From Rhododendron vialii (Eukaryota; Streptophyta; Magnoliopsida; Ericales; Ericaceae), in assembly GCF_030253575.1 (NCBI RefSeq), contig NC_080557.1, positions 36,444,001-36,508,000 of the forward strand: DNA of 64,000 bases. Direction: 5' to 3'. Within the stretch, counting starts at the first letter, position 1, and the number at the start of each line of letters is the position of its first letter. The position numbers and the translations under genes were made by a program. Under the pieces are notes generated by a model. It was not told the DNA's origin. It saw only the letters and a program-made list of their open reading frames with translations, and did no database searches. Below are positions 1 through 12,368 of the stretch, in pieces.

Positions 1-1265
1 TCCTCACACTTAATATTCCATGCTCACCAGTGATGTAAATTACAAAGTGCTCTTAGTGATTATATTTGTTGTAGTCTCTGTCAAAAACAAATGTACTCTT
101 TGAGTAATATTTACATGCTCTTGTTACCTGGGAGAATGGGATAATGGTAGTTGAGGTGCTGAACTCCATATTAATGTTAGTACTGTCACTGTTTAATTTA
201 TGGTAAATGATGTGTATAAATATGAGATAAGGAATTTATTTGCATCTTCATTATTTGGGTGTTGTCTTATAGAAATACTCACTTCATCTTCTTTTTGCCT
301 CATACAATGTTTGATGGCTCCCCTCAATTTCCATCCCAACTATTTGTATACCTCTGGTTGGTTCACATAGTTATATCCTCCGAAACATTAACTACAATCC
401 AAAGAAGCAAAAAAACCACAAAAGTGGTAATAGAAGACAAGATGTAGTTCGTTTCGATTCACAAACCGAGAAACAAGCAATACAATCCAAATTGTACTTC
501 GGTATGGTATGGGCGATGTTGGTAAAAAACCACTAAAGTGGCTATTTACATTATTATATTGTATTTTCCTCGCGATCCCCGGCATCTTGATGAAGACTGG
601 TCATAGCGGCCTTCTCAGCATTGTCAAGCAGCTTCACTTCTATGGTGTTATGCTTGCAAACCCGGGTGACCTAAAGTGACTATCTACATTATTATGTTGA
701 CTTGTCATGGTCAAGACAATTCCCACAGACTTGATGAAGACTGTCCATGTTGGCATTTACAGCAATGTCAAACAACAAGGACTTTTGTGGTGTTACGTTT
801 CCGTAGGGACCCCCTTTTCGTTGTCTTATGTTTGTTAATGGAAGTTGTATGTATGCATGTTTGATTGATGGAACTATGTGATCGAGATTATGTCCATCTT
901 AAGTTTATAAATTAGTGGGGTCATTTTAAGGCAGATGAAATGAAAATCAATTTTCTATTATGCAACAAATGTACATACTGCATTAATTATACAATAATGC
1001 TACCCACATACAGATGTGGCCGAGAGAGTGGAGATAGAGAGATGAGAGATGGAATTCAGGGACATATAAGTAATGGTTGTCGGTGGCGGCATTAGTGGTC
1101 ATAGTGGTCGTACGATTCAGATGTGGCCGTTCTGGGGGTTGTCGGTGGAGAGAGCGGCGGTGTTGACACTTGATCTCGGGTGGTCGGCAGTTGTTCGCGG
1201 TGGGTGATGGTGGAGCAAAAATGTATTTTTTTCCGGCAAAACAGGAGGGGGGAGAGAGAGAGAGC

Positions 1266-1266
<1 letters not shown>

Positions 1267-1310
<44 letters not shown>
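1267..1310. repeat. (TG)n microsatellite
   Basis: Uninterrupted GT/TG dinucleotide run of about 44 bases, preceded by a short GA run. It gives rise to artefactual His-Thr and Cys-Val open frames, which are not genes. Confidence 0.95.
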
Positions 1311-1311
<1 letters not shown>

Positions 1312-2179
1312 TTGGGGCCCTTTTTCTTTGCCACGGGGGCTGCTGTGCATGATCTATTTGTAATGTCTGTGTGGCTAGCATTATTGTTAATTATATGTTG
1401 TACGTTAATTATATGGTGTACACAGATGTTTGATGGGGATGTTTGATGTACTCTATTACTAATATTTCAATGTTCTTACTAAGTCGGACCATGGTAGTTG
1501 AGGTGTTGAACTCCCTACTACTTTTGGTACTTTCACTGCCAAATTACATATATTACAAATGTCATAATATTAGTCAAAATGTTGGTCAATAGTTATTGTT
1601 AGAGTTCATTTATGACAACATTTCTTGGGCCACGTTTTGTAAGGCCATCTCAAAAAGGGGATGGGGCACACCTAATATTCCATAATACGTAACTAATTGC
1701 TCTTTGTCATTCAACGCTGTAGTCTTTGGGAAAAAAAATTACTCTTCGAGTAATATGTACTTGCTCTTACTAACTCGGATAATGGTAGTTGAGGTGTTGA
1801 ACTCCACAGTACATTTGGTACTTTCATTTATAAGTCATTGATATTTGTTTTGGCTTGTAATTTGCTGTCCTCATACCCATCTAACTGGTTTATAAAAATA
1901 GGGGACAAAAATAAATAGCAACAAAATGAAAACTACAATTCAAATTGGGTTTGAGCCTTGTGGGTGGATAAATTATTCACTACCTTGTCACAACAAATTG
2001 GATAGAACCCTTGTTCGTGATTTAGTGGGAGAGCGATACAATGATCCAAAAAAGTACATTGTTAGCTTCAAGATATTCATTGCGGTATCAATCTAGAAAC
2101 GTAATGGTATCGATGGTACAATTATTTGGCCAATATATGACCTTGGAAGGAACGATTTATTGTTAGACTTATCTGAACT

Positions 2180-3080
2180 ATGTCCATATAATGTCATAAT
2201 GGTAGTCAAGAATTATTGGTAGGGTCCATTAATGACAAGGTTCACTGTCCTAAACATTTCCCGTGCTGGGCCCCGTTTCATAGGGCAGATGGAATAGAGA
2301 ATGCCTCACACTTAATATTCCATAATCAATAGTTACGTAAATTAAAAAGTGCTCCTTATGATTATAAATTATGTTCTATGTGAACAAAAAATGAACTCTC
2401 TGAGAAAGACTTACTTAGTCCTGTTACCTCGGAGAATGGTAGCTGAGCTGCTGAAGTCCATAGTAATGGGAGTACTTTCACTGTGGAACTATGTCCATAT
2501 AATGTCATAATGGTAGTCAAGAATTATTGGTAGGGTCAAGATTCACTGTCCTAAACATTTCCCGTGCTGGGCCCCCTTTCATAGGGCAGATGGAATAGAG
2601 AATGCCTCACACTTAATATTCCATAATCAATAGTTACGTAAATTAAAAAGTGCTCCGTATGATTATAAATTATGTTCTATGTGAACAACAAATGAACTCT
2701 CTGAGAAAGACTTACTTAGTCCTGTTACCTCGGAGAATGGTAGCTGAGCTGCTTCTGAAGTCCATAGTAATGGGAGTACTTTCACTGTGGAACTATGTCC
2801 AATTAATGTCATAATGGTAGTCAAGAATTATTGGTAGGGTCAAGATTCACTGTCCTAAACATTTCCCGTGCTGGGCCCCCTTTCATAGGACAGCTGGAAT
2901 AGGGAATGCCTCACACTTAATATGCCATACTCAACAGTTACATAAATTAAAAAGTGCTCCGTGTGATTATAAATTATGTTCTATATGAAAGAAGAATGTA
3001 CTCTTTGAGAAAGTTTTACTTGCTCCTGTTACCTCGGAGAATGGTTGTTGAACTCCATAGTAATGGTAGTACTTTCACTG
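2180..3080. repeat. Three tandem copies of a roughly 300-bp unit
   Basis: The phrase 'cccgtgctgggcccc' followed by 'tttcatagg' and 'gcctcacacttaatat' starts near 2,260, 2,561 and 2,865, giving periods of about 301 and 304 bases. Each copy continues through 'aaagtgctcc', 'gagaaag' and 'ctcggagaatgg' to a 'gtactttcactg' end. The first two copies are nearly identical and the third is more diverged. Diverged single copies of the same family lie at about 1-210, 1,660-1,830, 5,090-5,290 and 5,400-5,570. Confidence 0.8.
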
Positions 3081-4270
3081 TTAAATTTATAGTACAAATT
3101 TATGTGTATAAATAAATATGAGATAGGGAACTAATTTGCATCTTCATCTTCTTGTTCCCCTCAAATCCCATCCCAACTTCCTAGTCATAAACCCACAATC
3201 ATTAACTACATAGTTATCTAAACTAAACATACTGACTTCGTCTTCTTTTTGCCTCAATTCTCATCCCAACTTTGTTCATACCTCATCTTTGACTACAATC
3301 CAAACTTAACTTTCCCAAATGGTTTGTCTTAAAAAAATTCTACTTGCTGCGCGTGAACAAGATGCAGTCCGTTTCGGTTGAAAAACCCATAAATAAACAA
3401 TACAATCCAACCTTCTAAATTGCTCTTCCTTCACAATCTATGGTTATATACATTTGTTGTTGGGTTATTCTTATTGGGTATGGGCAGTGTTGGTAAGAAA
3501 TAACTAAAGTGGCTATCTACCTTATTAGGTCCTTCTCCCTTATTAGGTCCTTCTCACACCCATTTCGAGCATATCTCATAATTTCTAACGCCGAGTTCGA
3601 TATAAGTTCAAAAACCAACAACTCCATTTCTTTTCAGTGACAATATGTCACGAGCTTTCCCAAGCAGTTGCTTTTTCCATAAAATTAATGATAGGTTCAT
3701 TGGATGCGTAAACCTATCTGCTTGGGTATGGTATGGGCGGTGTTGGTAAAAACCCACTAAAGTGGCTATTTACATTATTATGTTGACTTGTCGTCTCGAT
3801 CCCCAGCATCTTGATGAAGACTGGTCATGGCGGCCGTTCTGGCATTGTCAAGCATCTTCACTTCTGTGGTGTTATGCTTGCAAACCGGGGTGACCTAAAG
3901 TGGCTATCTACATTATTATGTTGATTTGTCATGACGCACAAACAAGCAATCCCCACAGCTTTGATGAAGGCAACCCATGTTCGCATTTACAGCAGTGTGA
4001 AACAGCAATCAAGGACTTCTGTGGTGTTACGTTTTCGTAGGGATGGGACCCCCTTTTTGTTGTCTTATGTTAGTTAATAGATGTTGTATTTACACAATTT
4101 TTAATGACGAAACTATGTGATTGAGATTATGCCCATCTTAAGATTGTAAATTATTTGGGCCATTTTTAGTCAGATGAAATCAATTTTGTATGAAACAAAT
4201 GTCCTCCTACTGCATTAAACTGCATTAATTATATGGTGTTTTCAGATGTTTTTTCATATAATTGTCTTTA

Positions 4271-6080
4271 ATTACTAAGTTCGTTGTTTTGGAATTTCTG
4301 AAAAAGTTGGTTGAGGTGGAATGGAAGTTCGCACACGTAACTTTTCACACGTCTTAAAGTCAACACAACATATGCTCGTAATCAATAAATTATATATATG
4401 GTTTTCATTTATGTATGATGACCTGGGAGAAAGTAAGGTAGATGCGGACTACTAAATTCCCATCCTTATGGCATATAAATACCACCAAGTTGTACCTCAT
4501 GTTACATAGTCAGAAAGTTCCCCCACTTCAGTGTCATCACAAAAAAACCTCTACGAATATGTAGTTCATTTGAATTGTTCACAAACCCACAAACATGCGA
4601 CCAGAAGACAATGTTCATAAATTGTCTTCCATTACAAAGGTGTGTTGTTCTCCTGTTCTTCTTATGTATGGGCGGTCTTACAAAAAACCACTAAAGTGGC
4701 CATCTACATTATTATAGGACATTGTCTATCTGTCACGATAGTGCTGTGTATATTCTTATTGATTCCCTCCGTTCGGAGCAAACTGCCGTTGCGTTAGATG
4801 GGGTGGGTTTAACAATCTGATTACGCATCCAGCGGTAGAAAGGAACAATTTGGAATTCGATCGGTGGCTGGGACAGTTATGAGTAGTGTCGCTCCACTTG
4901 CGAACGACTGCCGCGTATTGTCTTGTCACAGTATTTGCTTGCTCTTACTACCTCGGACAATGGTAGTTAAGCTGTATATGAATACTTGCAAATCAATGTT
5001 AGTGAAGATATATTGGTAGGGTAAATTTATGACAAGGTTCGATGGGGTTTCTTAGCTGCGCCCTTCATCACAAGGGCAGGTGATATAGGGGGTGGATGAC
5101 ACATACTATTCCAGACTGTGAATTGAGTTATGTAAACACAGAAGTGCTCTCTATGATTATATGCTGTAGTTTATGTGAAAAAATAATGTACTCTTTGAGT
5201 AATATTTACTTGGTCTTATTACCTCGGAGAATGGTAGTTGAGCTGTTGAACTCCACAGTACATTTCGTACTTTCACTGCCAAACTGTATATAATTAGTTA
5301 GTTGGATATTGTCAAGATATATCGGTAATGTATGTCAAGATATATTGGTCGTAGATTGCTGACAAGATTTGCTGGGCTTCTTAGGTGGGCCCGTTTCAAA
5401 AAAACAAATGCTCTTTATGATTCTAAGTTCTAGTCTTGTTGAAAATAAAATGTAGTCTTTCAGTAATTGATACTTGCTCGCTCTAACTTCCTCAGAGAAT
5501 GGTAGTTGAGGTTCACAACTCCAGAGTACATTTTGGTACTTTCACTGCCAAACTATATACATTTAATTAATGTCATAACGTTTGACTGAAAAAAAGGTCG
5601 GCAGTTGATTTTTGTGTTTTTTTTGGGGGGTTGTTTCATTTTTTTTGGGTTCTAATTTGCTATCATCATATCCATCTAACTGGTTCAAATTGGGTTCGCG
5701 GCTGAGCCTTGTGGGTGGAGAAATTATTCAATACCTTTATAGATGAAACTGGATGAACCCTTGTTCGTGATTTAGTGGGAGAGGGATACGGATACAATGT
5801 GGGTAAATCTTGACATTTTGTAATACCTTCAAATTTTTAATTCAATTCATACAAGAAAGATTGAAAATTAAATTTTTTAACATAATCCAAAAATTGACGT
5901 TGGCTCCTCGAATTTGATTGCGGTATCAATCGAGAAATGTAACGATATCGATGATACAATTATATATATCTTGTCTATCAGACCGTATGGACCGATACAC
6001 AAGCATATAATGTTACCGGAGATCCAATGTCTCATCATTACTTAACGGTAGATACACATTATACATAACGCACTTTACAA
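4271..6080. other. Non-coding stretch with diverged repeat copies
   Basis: No gene seen. It carries two further diverged copies of the 300-bp family (about 5,090-5,290 and 5,400-5,570) and one copy of the 'accactaaagtggc' block (about 4,690). The segment 4,730-4,930 has a different, more GC-balanced composition and shows no repeat relationship I can recognise. Confidence 0.5.
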
Positions 6081-8498
6081 GGGACATTTACAATGTTATC
6101 GGATACAATCTTGGATACAGTTGGGAACCAAAACTGCATGCAAACCTTGAATTTGTTAACCAAAAACATACTTCACACACAGCAGGCAGTTCCACCAAAA
6201 AAACCGGCAAATGAACTTGCCTGTTTAACACAAACAAACACAAACACCTCTTGGATGGGCCAAACCACAATTACACCTGCTATTAGTTTTATGCGTCTAC
6301 CAAGTTTAGGATTACAATGGAGGATACCAAAAAAGATGATACCAATTGGTTCCATACCATTTCAACCAGAGCATAGCATTGAAGGCTACTGAAGCGAACA
6401 ACAATAGCTTTAGCCACTAGCCTAACCTTAAGTGTAAATGCAGAATATTGCATGGTAAACAACAATAGCCACACGCACACCAGCTATGCAGTATCAGCAA
6501 CTACCTATGTGCTGCTTGTCAAATGGTACAATCACTACGGAATGCTGCTTGTCAAATGGTACAATCACTACGGAATGTACCAACAAAATACAACGTCAAC
6601 GTACGAAGGCTAAGAAAAAATTACAATGCTTCTTCCTTATCTTCTTGGTCGTCCTTTGCTTCTTCTAACTAACTCTTCTTGGCGTGCTTGGATACGTGTC
6701 GAACACTTGTCAACATTTGGCTCAGATAATCTGTAAATTTAAGACCACTTTTTGAAAGACTAGTAGGCTGCAACATTAGTTGCCAATTTGACCTTCTAAT
6801 GTTGCCCCGCCTAAGTCGTGAATGTATCTTCCAAAAATTTATCATCATAGCCACCAAATATGGAACATAGCTTCATTGGTGCTGCAAGCAGAATATTGGA
6901 CACAGTTTGGAACCAAAACTGCATTAAAACCTTGAATCTTCCACAAATACACCTGGTCATGAACATACACACAGCTACTGCAAACTTTTCAAACACCTGT
7001 TGAACAAAAAAACACTACACTAAAAACAGCACAAGACAGCAACAACACACCCATAAAGCTGTTGAAAATTGCATGGTAAACCCATAAACCTGTGTTATAG
7101 TCCCTCTGGCTCAGATAATATATCATCATATCATCATAGCCAACAATATATGCCAATGCCAAACACACACAGTCATGACAGCATGCTGAACTCAAAAAAT
7201 TGCAGAAACAGACAGTCATGCTTGAACACCAAAGTCAAGATTTTCATATTGTTTTCTGCAGTTTCTAGTTTTCTGAACTGCATATTCCAAACACACACCC
7301 ACACACCTGCATTTCACCATAACAAACACTATATGCCAATGCCATATAAGAGGTTACAGAAAAAATATGTTTTTGGCTCAGAAAAAATTGAAATGTTCAA
7401 AGGCACTAAGGCGGCAACATTAGTTGGCAATTGACGGTCTACGCCTAAGTCCTGAATGTACATATCAAAATGTTGTCATTATTGGGAAAAAAAGTTGAAA
7501 GTACTAGTACCAGAATAAAAATAAGTCCGAATACAACAACAGTCCCAAAACAACAACAACAACAACACAACACAACACACACAACACACACACACACACA
7601 AACAGCAGTCCAAAAACAGTTAAATGCAGTTTGAAAACAACCTTTGGCTCAGATCAAATATCATCACAGCCAAAACCACAAACACTTGGCTCAGCTTGTA
7701 ACACATCATAGCCACCAAATTGGTTATGCATTTCCATAATAGCTTGGTAACAGCACAAAATAGCATGGTAAATCAAACTGCAGTAAAGCTAAACAGAAAA
7801 CCATGTTGAAAACTGCAGCAGCCCTTTGCAGTTTGTCATGATGTCCACTGGGCTCAGAAAAGTATTAGGAAAACATGAGGGTACTCATGGCTGCAACAAA
7901 AGTTACCCCGCCAAGGCACTACCTTCATTTACATTGTAATTGTTTCATCATTGCCCTATTAGGGGTACGGAATCACCCATAACAAATTCGGGATGTACGA
8001 TCATAGCAGCACCATATGCAGTAGCAGCAACTATGTATGTGGTACTTTTCAAATGGTGTATCTTGCACACAAACAGGAGCACAATACTCGTGAAAACATT
8101 CTCCAACAACCGTGAGGTGCACCATAGGAAAACATTTTGAAAAAATAGCTGGTACCATCTACGGTAACATAACAGCTCCCAGCTTAATAAACAGCAGCAA
8201 GATTAACCATTTGACATAATATAAAACAGCACTAACCTGTTGAAAGTATGTAAGAGCAGTACATACATATGATACACCACTAAAATCCCTTTTTCCAAAA
8301 TTGAAGCCCAAAAAACATATTCTGCATATATTTTTGAAGTCTTCATTTGGTTCTTCATTTGGTCGGCAAATATAATAAATTGACAACCGCAAAAATTTGG
8401 AATACCGTGCATTAGTTGGCCCGTTTCAGTGGTAATGCATCTTCGTCACTTCAGCGATGTTGTCTAAACAACATCTCCCAAAACCATTCAATTTCAAT
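6081..8498. other. A/C-rich non-coding stretch 3' of the HMG-Ulp1 gene
   Basis: No gene supported. It contains a perfect tandem duplication of 33 bp (6,510-6,575, phrase 'gcttgtcaaatggtacaatc'), recurring phrases ('atatgccaatgcca' at about 7,147 and 7,331; 'ttggctcagat'; 'cctaagtc') and AAC/CA simple repeats at about 7,545-7,600. A segment near 7,990-8,060 resembles 6,480-6,550, so this stretch is itself internally duplicated. It lies downstream of the minus-strand gene that stops at 8,499. Confidence 0.4.
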
Positions 8499-11400
8499 TC
8501 ACTTCACTAATTTTTGAAGAACCACATCTCGCAACTGGTTATGCGGGCTTAACAGCAACCGTACTAGCAGCCTCTTGCGCACATCAATAGCATCAGCTCC
8601 CACATGATCCTATAATGCAACCACATGTATGAGTTTCTGGTGCTCGTAACATTATATGCATAGGTAAGGTGAAGCAAGTATTTGGGCAAACGTTTCTTAC
8701 CTCAAGTTCCCGTGTATTCATCCGGCCCCCCGTCCAGTGCTCCATGAACTTTAAAGTATAAAATCCCCAATCGTGCCTGCATCCACACAAATGCAGTTCA
8801 TAAACATGCATGCATTATGTCGGCATTAGAGTAGCTTTGTATAAGTAACCACTCACGTGTTCGATTGCTGTGGGACTTCTGGTTCATGGACATGCCAGTC
8901 ATTCCATGGGGTATGTAGTTGTTGCCTTGACCGAGTCCGACTCAATACGTTGAACAACATCCTTACCTACTCACTCAAACAAAACAGGTACATTACACAT
9001 GCAAAGCTTGACAGAAAAATGACCATGCGAAAAGGAAAATAACATTCAACAAACATGATTGGCCTGTGCTTACCACTGTAGCATTAGCTACCTTCTTATC
9101 GGTAGTTTGTAATACCATTGAGTCAAGAACTTCAATCCGCTTATCCACCAAGTTGACAACAACACAATACCAATGTTCAATATCATTCAGCAACACCGGT
9201 AGAAACAGCTGCATAAACCCACAAGGATTTGCAAATAAGTATTATCGGGACCCAAGCATGGAGGACAACTACATCAGAATGATAGTTTGACAAATGTAGA
9301 CTGTAAAACTTGCCAGATTGCACATTGCCACATCGTATCCCAACATGTTTGCATCCACTGGATCTTCAATGACCTTCTGATCTTGTACTTTATCGAAATT
9401 CAACAAATTGTTCTACAACAGGAACGAATGGAACAAAAATATGAATTACCACCAATATAAAAATGTAGCCGAATGAGTAAGGAAAGTGAAAATACACATA
9501 TGCTAAATTACCACAAATGAACTTGAAAACATGTGTCGTGTTGGACGAGGGACCCCGTCTTTGATTGGGGCCTTTGCCTTTTCTTGTTTCATCAACCATT
9601 CGGTCATCGTTGTCATCACCTGAAAAACCATTCCAAGAAACACAAAATGGGACATGAATGTAAGTGAAGTAATGAAGACTGAATATGTAAGGAACACTTG
9701 CACTTAATAATTAATGCAATTGTAGATAAATTTATGCAATGTACTATAACTTACCATAGTGGACATATGACCCCTTGGTTTGAATACTTCGTGTAACATA
9801 TCATGCGATAAATGGATCTTCCCGCCGTCCATTTTCACAACATAGTCCCTGCAAGTACCAACTTATTTAATTATTGAAAATCACAGGAGAGTAGTTTTAG
9901 AATGTAGGATTAAGTAGTCATACTCTTCTCCTGTTTTGTTTGGTGGTTGCATAACATACGCCCACACTTGACTTTCTTGTTTTGTGAGCTTTGATAGTTT
10001 GACCTCCGGTGGAGCCACGTACGGCGTTCTTGTCGCTTTACTTGGTTTGAAAGTCCTCGTACCCCGTTTCGTAGATGGTCGGGTTACGGACTTACTTTTC
10101 TGAACACGTGTACATGGCCTTTTGTTCAATGGCGGAGTCAATGCGACTTCTTGTTCTTTTTCAACCTCTTCATCTCCTTCTCCTTCTCCATCTCTTTGTC
10201 CTTCATCATCATCATCATCATCATCTTCTTCTTCTTCTTCTTCTTCTTCTTCTCCTTCCTCCTCCTCCTCCTCCTCCTCCTCCTCCTCCTCCTCGTCCTC
10301 GTCCTCCTCCTCATCCTCTTCCTCGTCCTCCTCCTCCTCGTCTTCTTCTTGTGCACCTTGTTTTTCACCTTCGTTTTCCACCACAGTTTCTTCTTCTAGC
10401 TCCACATGTTGCGCATTTTGTACAACATCCACTTGGAAAGCCTCCGGAGAGTACAATGGCATTTCCCGGGCAAATAAAAGGCCACTCATGCGGCTGCCAT
10501 CCATGTCCTCCACGTCTACCCCATGCCTAACCTTCTTCGGATTGACAGTGGAGGTTGAAGGAAAATCCTCCACGTCCATATGTACATCACCCATCTCAAC
10601 ATCATCTTCATTTCGATTCTTTCTCTTCGTGGAGGGCTTCCTTTTTGACGGACTTGGTGTGCATGTTTTGGGAACATCACCCATCAATGCGCTTTCCAAG
10701 GCATCAAGATGTTGCATTTGGTTGAGGAAATTTTTCTTCAAATCATGATACGCAGCAATTGTGCACTGCACATAAGGTTAAGGAGTAATGTTATAAATAT
10801 AAATGACATAAGAGGTACAATTGTATATCGGCGACGAAGTGAAGTTTCCTCACCGGATGCCGATAAGAAGCCTTAGGGAATTGCTCAGCAATTGGATCAA
10901 CCAACTCCAACGTCTCATCCTTTGCAATACGTTCTTTTATTAACTTTGTCGTCCATGACTGAATAAGGGGTTCACCTTCACTCCCAACCTTCATACCCAT
11001 TGGGTGTTTGTCAAAATATATCAGCTGCAACAAAAAAATATTATGAGTCAGAATAGATTACAAACGAAATTTATAGCAAACAATTGACAAAAGTTTAACA
11101 TGTTGATGTACTTACCATTAGAAGTAACACACAACCAGCAACGCCAAGAGAATCCTTCTTACCACCACCAACCTTGCCACATCTCTTCTTGTACTTCGCA
11201 ATTTCATTCACCAACCAATCAAGCACAAATTCTGCCCATGCATATGTAGGAGTTTGCAATATATTGTGCACTGCCGGGTAAAATTTTGTGGCAGCCACAT
11301 CCTTCGTGGTTGGACACAAGAAACAAGAAAGCACAAACAGCACGTACGACGTTTGGAACTTCACATCAGCTTTCTTTTTATTGAATACTTGTTGCATCAT

Positions 11401-12368
11401 CGCAAATGTGACTCCTCTCTTCAACGGTTTATTGTTTTTCCCAAACATCTTTGTAATGTGTTCAAAGTGGGGGTCTTGAGTGTCCGTCGGAACTGGTATC
11501 GTTCCACAAAATAGCCCTAGCGCCCTTCGAACATCATCAGGCGTGATTGTATAAACCCTGACCCTCCCAAACTCCAAGCTCTTGGTGACAGGGTTGAAAT
11601 GCTTAACTAACCGACTTATAAAATCACGGTTCAACATTGTACACTTCAATTGAAGCATTGAACCAAAACCCACTCTTTGAACAGCATCTTGTTGGGCTTT
11701 GGTCAATGCCTCATTTACTTTGACCAACTTCAACGGCGAGCACCGACTGCGAAATACCGGCTACACATATAAAGGATTTACGATTTAATACAACGATTTA
11801 ATATAACCCATCATTGTTACACACATGATATGTTAACATAACGATTAACTATACCAAAAACGACAACATACCGAAGCATTTTTCTTTTTTTCCTTCGGAA
11901 TTTGCTTTTTAATGCGGGATTTTCTTTCATTGGTCTTGTCCACAAATGGGGCTCTTTCCGCATCAGACATCTGCTTCCATATTTCCGCAGCTACTTTGGT
12001 ATGCTGGATAGTGGAGACAAAATTTTGTGTTCATACAAACATGCACTACAGTTTACCAAATAACCATACAAACTACAACCGCATTAACTCTAACCTGTCC
12101 AATTAAAAACCTTGGACTCTTATTCGCAGCTTTCGCTTCTTTAAGATAACCTTTACTGTAGTTGGAAATTTTTAAAAAGGCATTACAACACAACCAAATA
12201 CCTGTCGCTAGTAAACACATTAACAAAGTAACTATATTCGTTGTAAAATACGTACAGGAAAAGCAAATAAGGATTGGTGTGGGTACGTCCCTCTGCTGCC
12301 TTTGACCCTTCAACTCCTGCCTTTGTTGCTTTTTCAACTTGCAATCGCTTCTTTCCTGTTGTTGTCAT
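8499..12368 (-). CDS. HMG-box / transposon-domain / acidic tract / Ulp1 (C48) protease-like fusion protein
   Basis: Thirteen exons can be joined with GT-AG introns and fully consistent phases into 902 codons plus a stop: 12368-12256, 12155-12095, 12003-11872, 11760-11116, 11024-10854, 10765-9924, 9848-9755, 9619-9512, 9412-9302, 9208-9074, 8966-8857, 8776-8701, 8609-8499. Residues about 31-100 read as an HMG box ('NPYLLFL', 'AAEIWKQMSDAERAPFV'), split over exons 1-3. Residues 103-374 resemble the domain that precedes Ulp1 in plant transposon proteins (DUF1985/PMD-like; 'ITPDDVRRALGL'). Then follow a basic KRK patch, an acidic run at about 512-585 and a second basic patch. Exons 10-12 carry C48 motifs: His771 before Trp, Asp788 in 'EVLDSM', Gln838 in 'PQQSN'. 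The catalytic Cys position is Trp844 ('HDWG'), so protease activity is doubtful. Proteins of this kind occur in KI-type MULEs. The exon 9 donor is the least certain junction. An upstream 5' exon is possible. Phase consistency argues for recent selection or youth. Confidence 0.75.
10195..10352 (-). repeat. In-frame trinucleotide tract coding the Glu/Asp run
   Basis: Repeated CAT, CTT and CCT triplets on the plus strand read as GAT/GAA/GAG codons on the minus strand, inside exon 6 of the HMG-Ulp1 gene. About 70 residues are almost all Glu or Asp. Length is a multiple of three, so expansion or contraction keeps frame. Plus-strand poly-Ser and poly-Leu frames here are shadows. Confidence 0.9.

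Larger units (their letters stand above)
1..4270. repeat. Long-period (about 2.9 kb) degenerate direct repeat
   Basis: Non-coding, AT-rich sequence in which two blocks recur in the same order about 2.9 kb apart. The first block holds phrases such as 'cttaatattccat', 'gagaatggtagttgag' and 'gtactttcactg' (about 1-210, again 2,900-3,090). The second holds 'accactaaagtggctattta' and 'gatgaagactggtcat' (about 500-870, again 3,720-4,090). Both copies end near a 'ctgcattaattata' phrase (about 980 and 4,220). No credible protein is seen in either strand. I read it as the interior of a large transposon; the repeat structure is seen, the transposon assignment is inferred. Confidence 0.6.

Noticed and set aside
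983..1381. Open frames with His-Thr or Cys-Val runs around the TG repeat
   Set aside because: They are translations of a dinucleotide repeat in every frame and have no domain.
10075..10748. Plus-strand poly-Ser, poly-Leu and poly-Pro frames
   Set aside because: Shadows of the acidic triplet tract of the minus-strand gene, which has consistent splice phases and recognisable domains.
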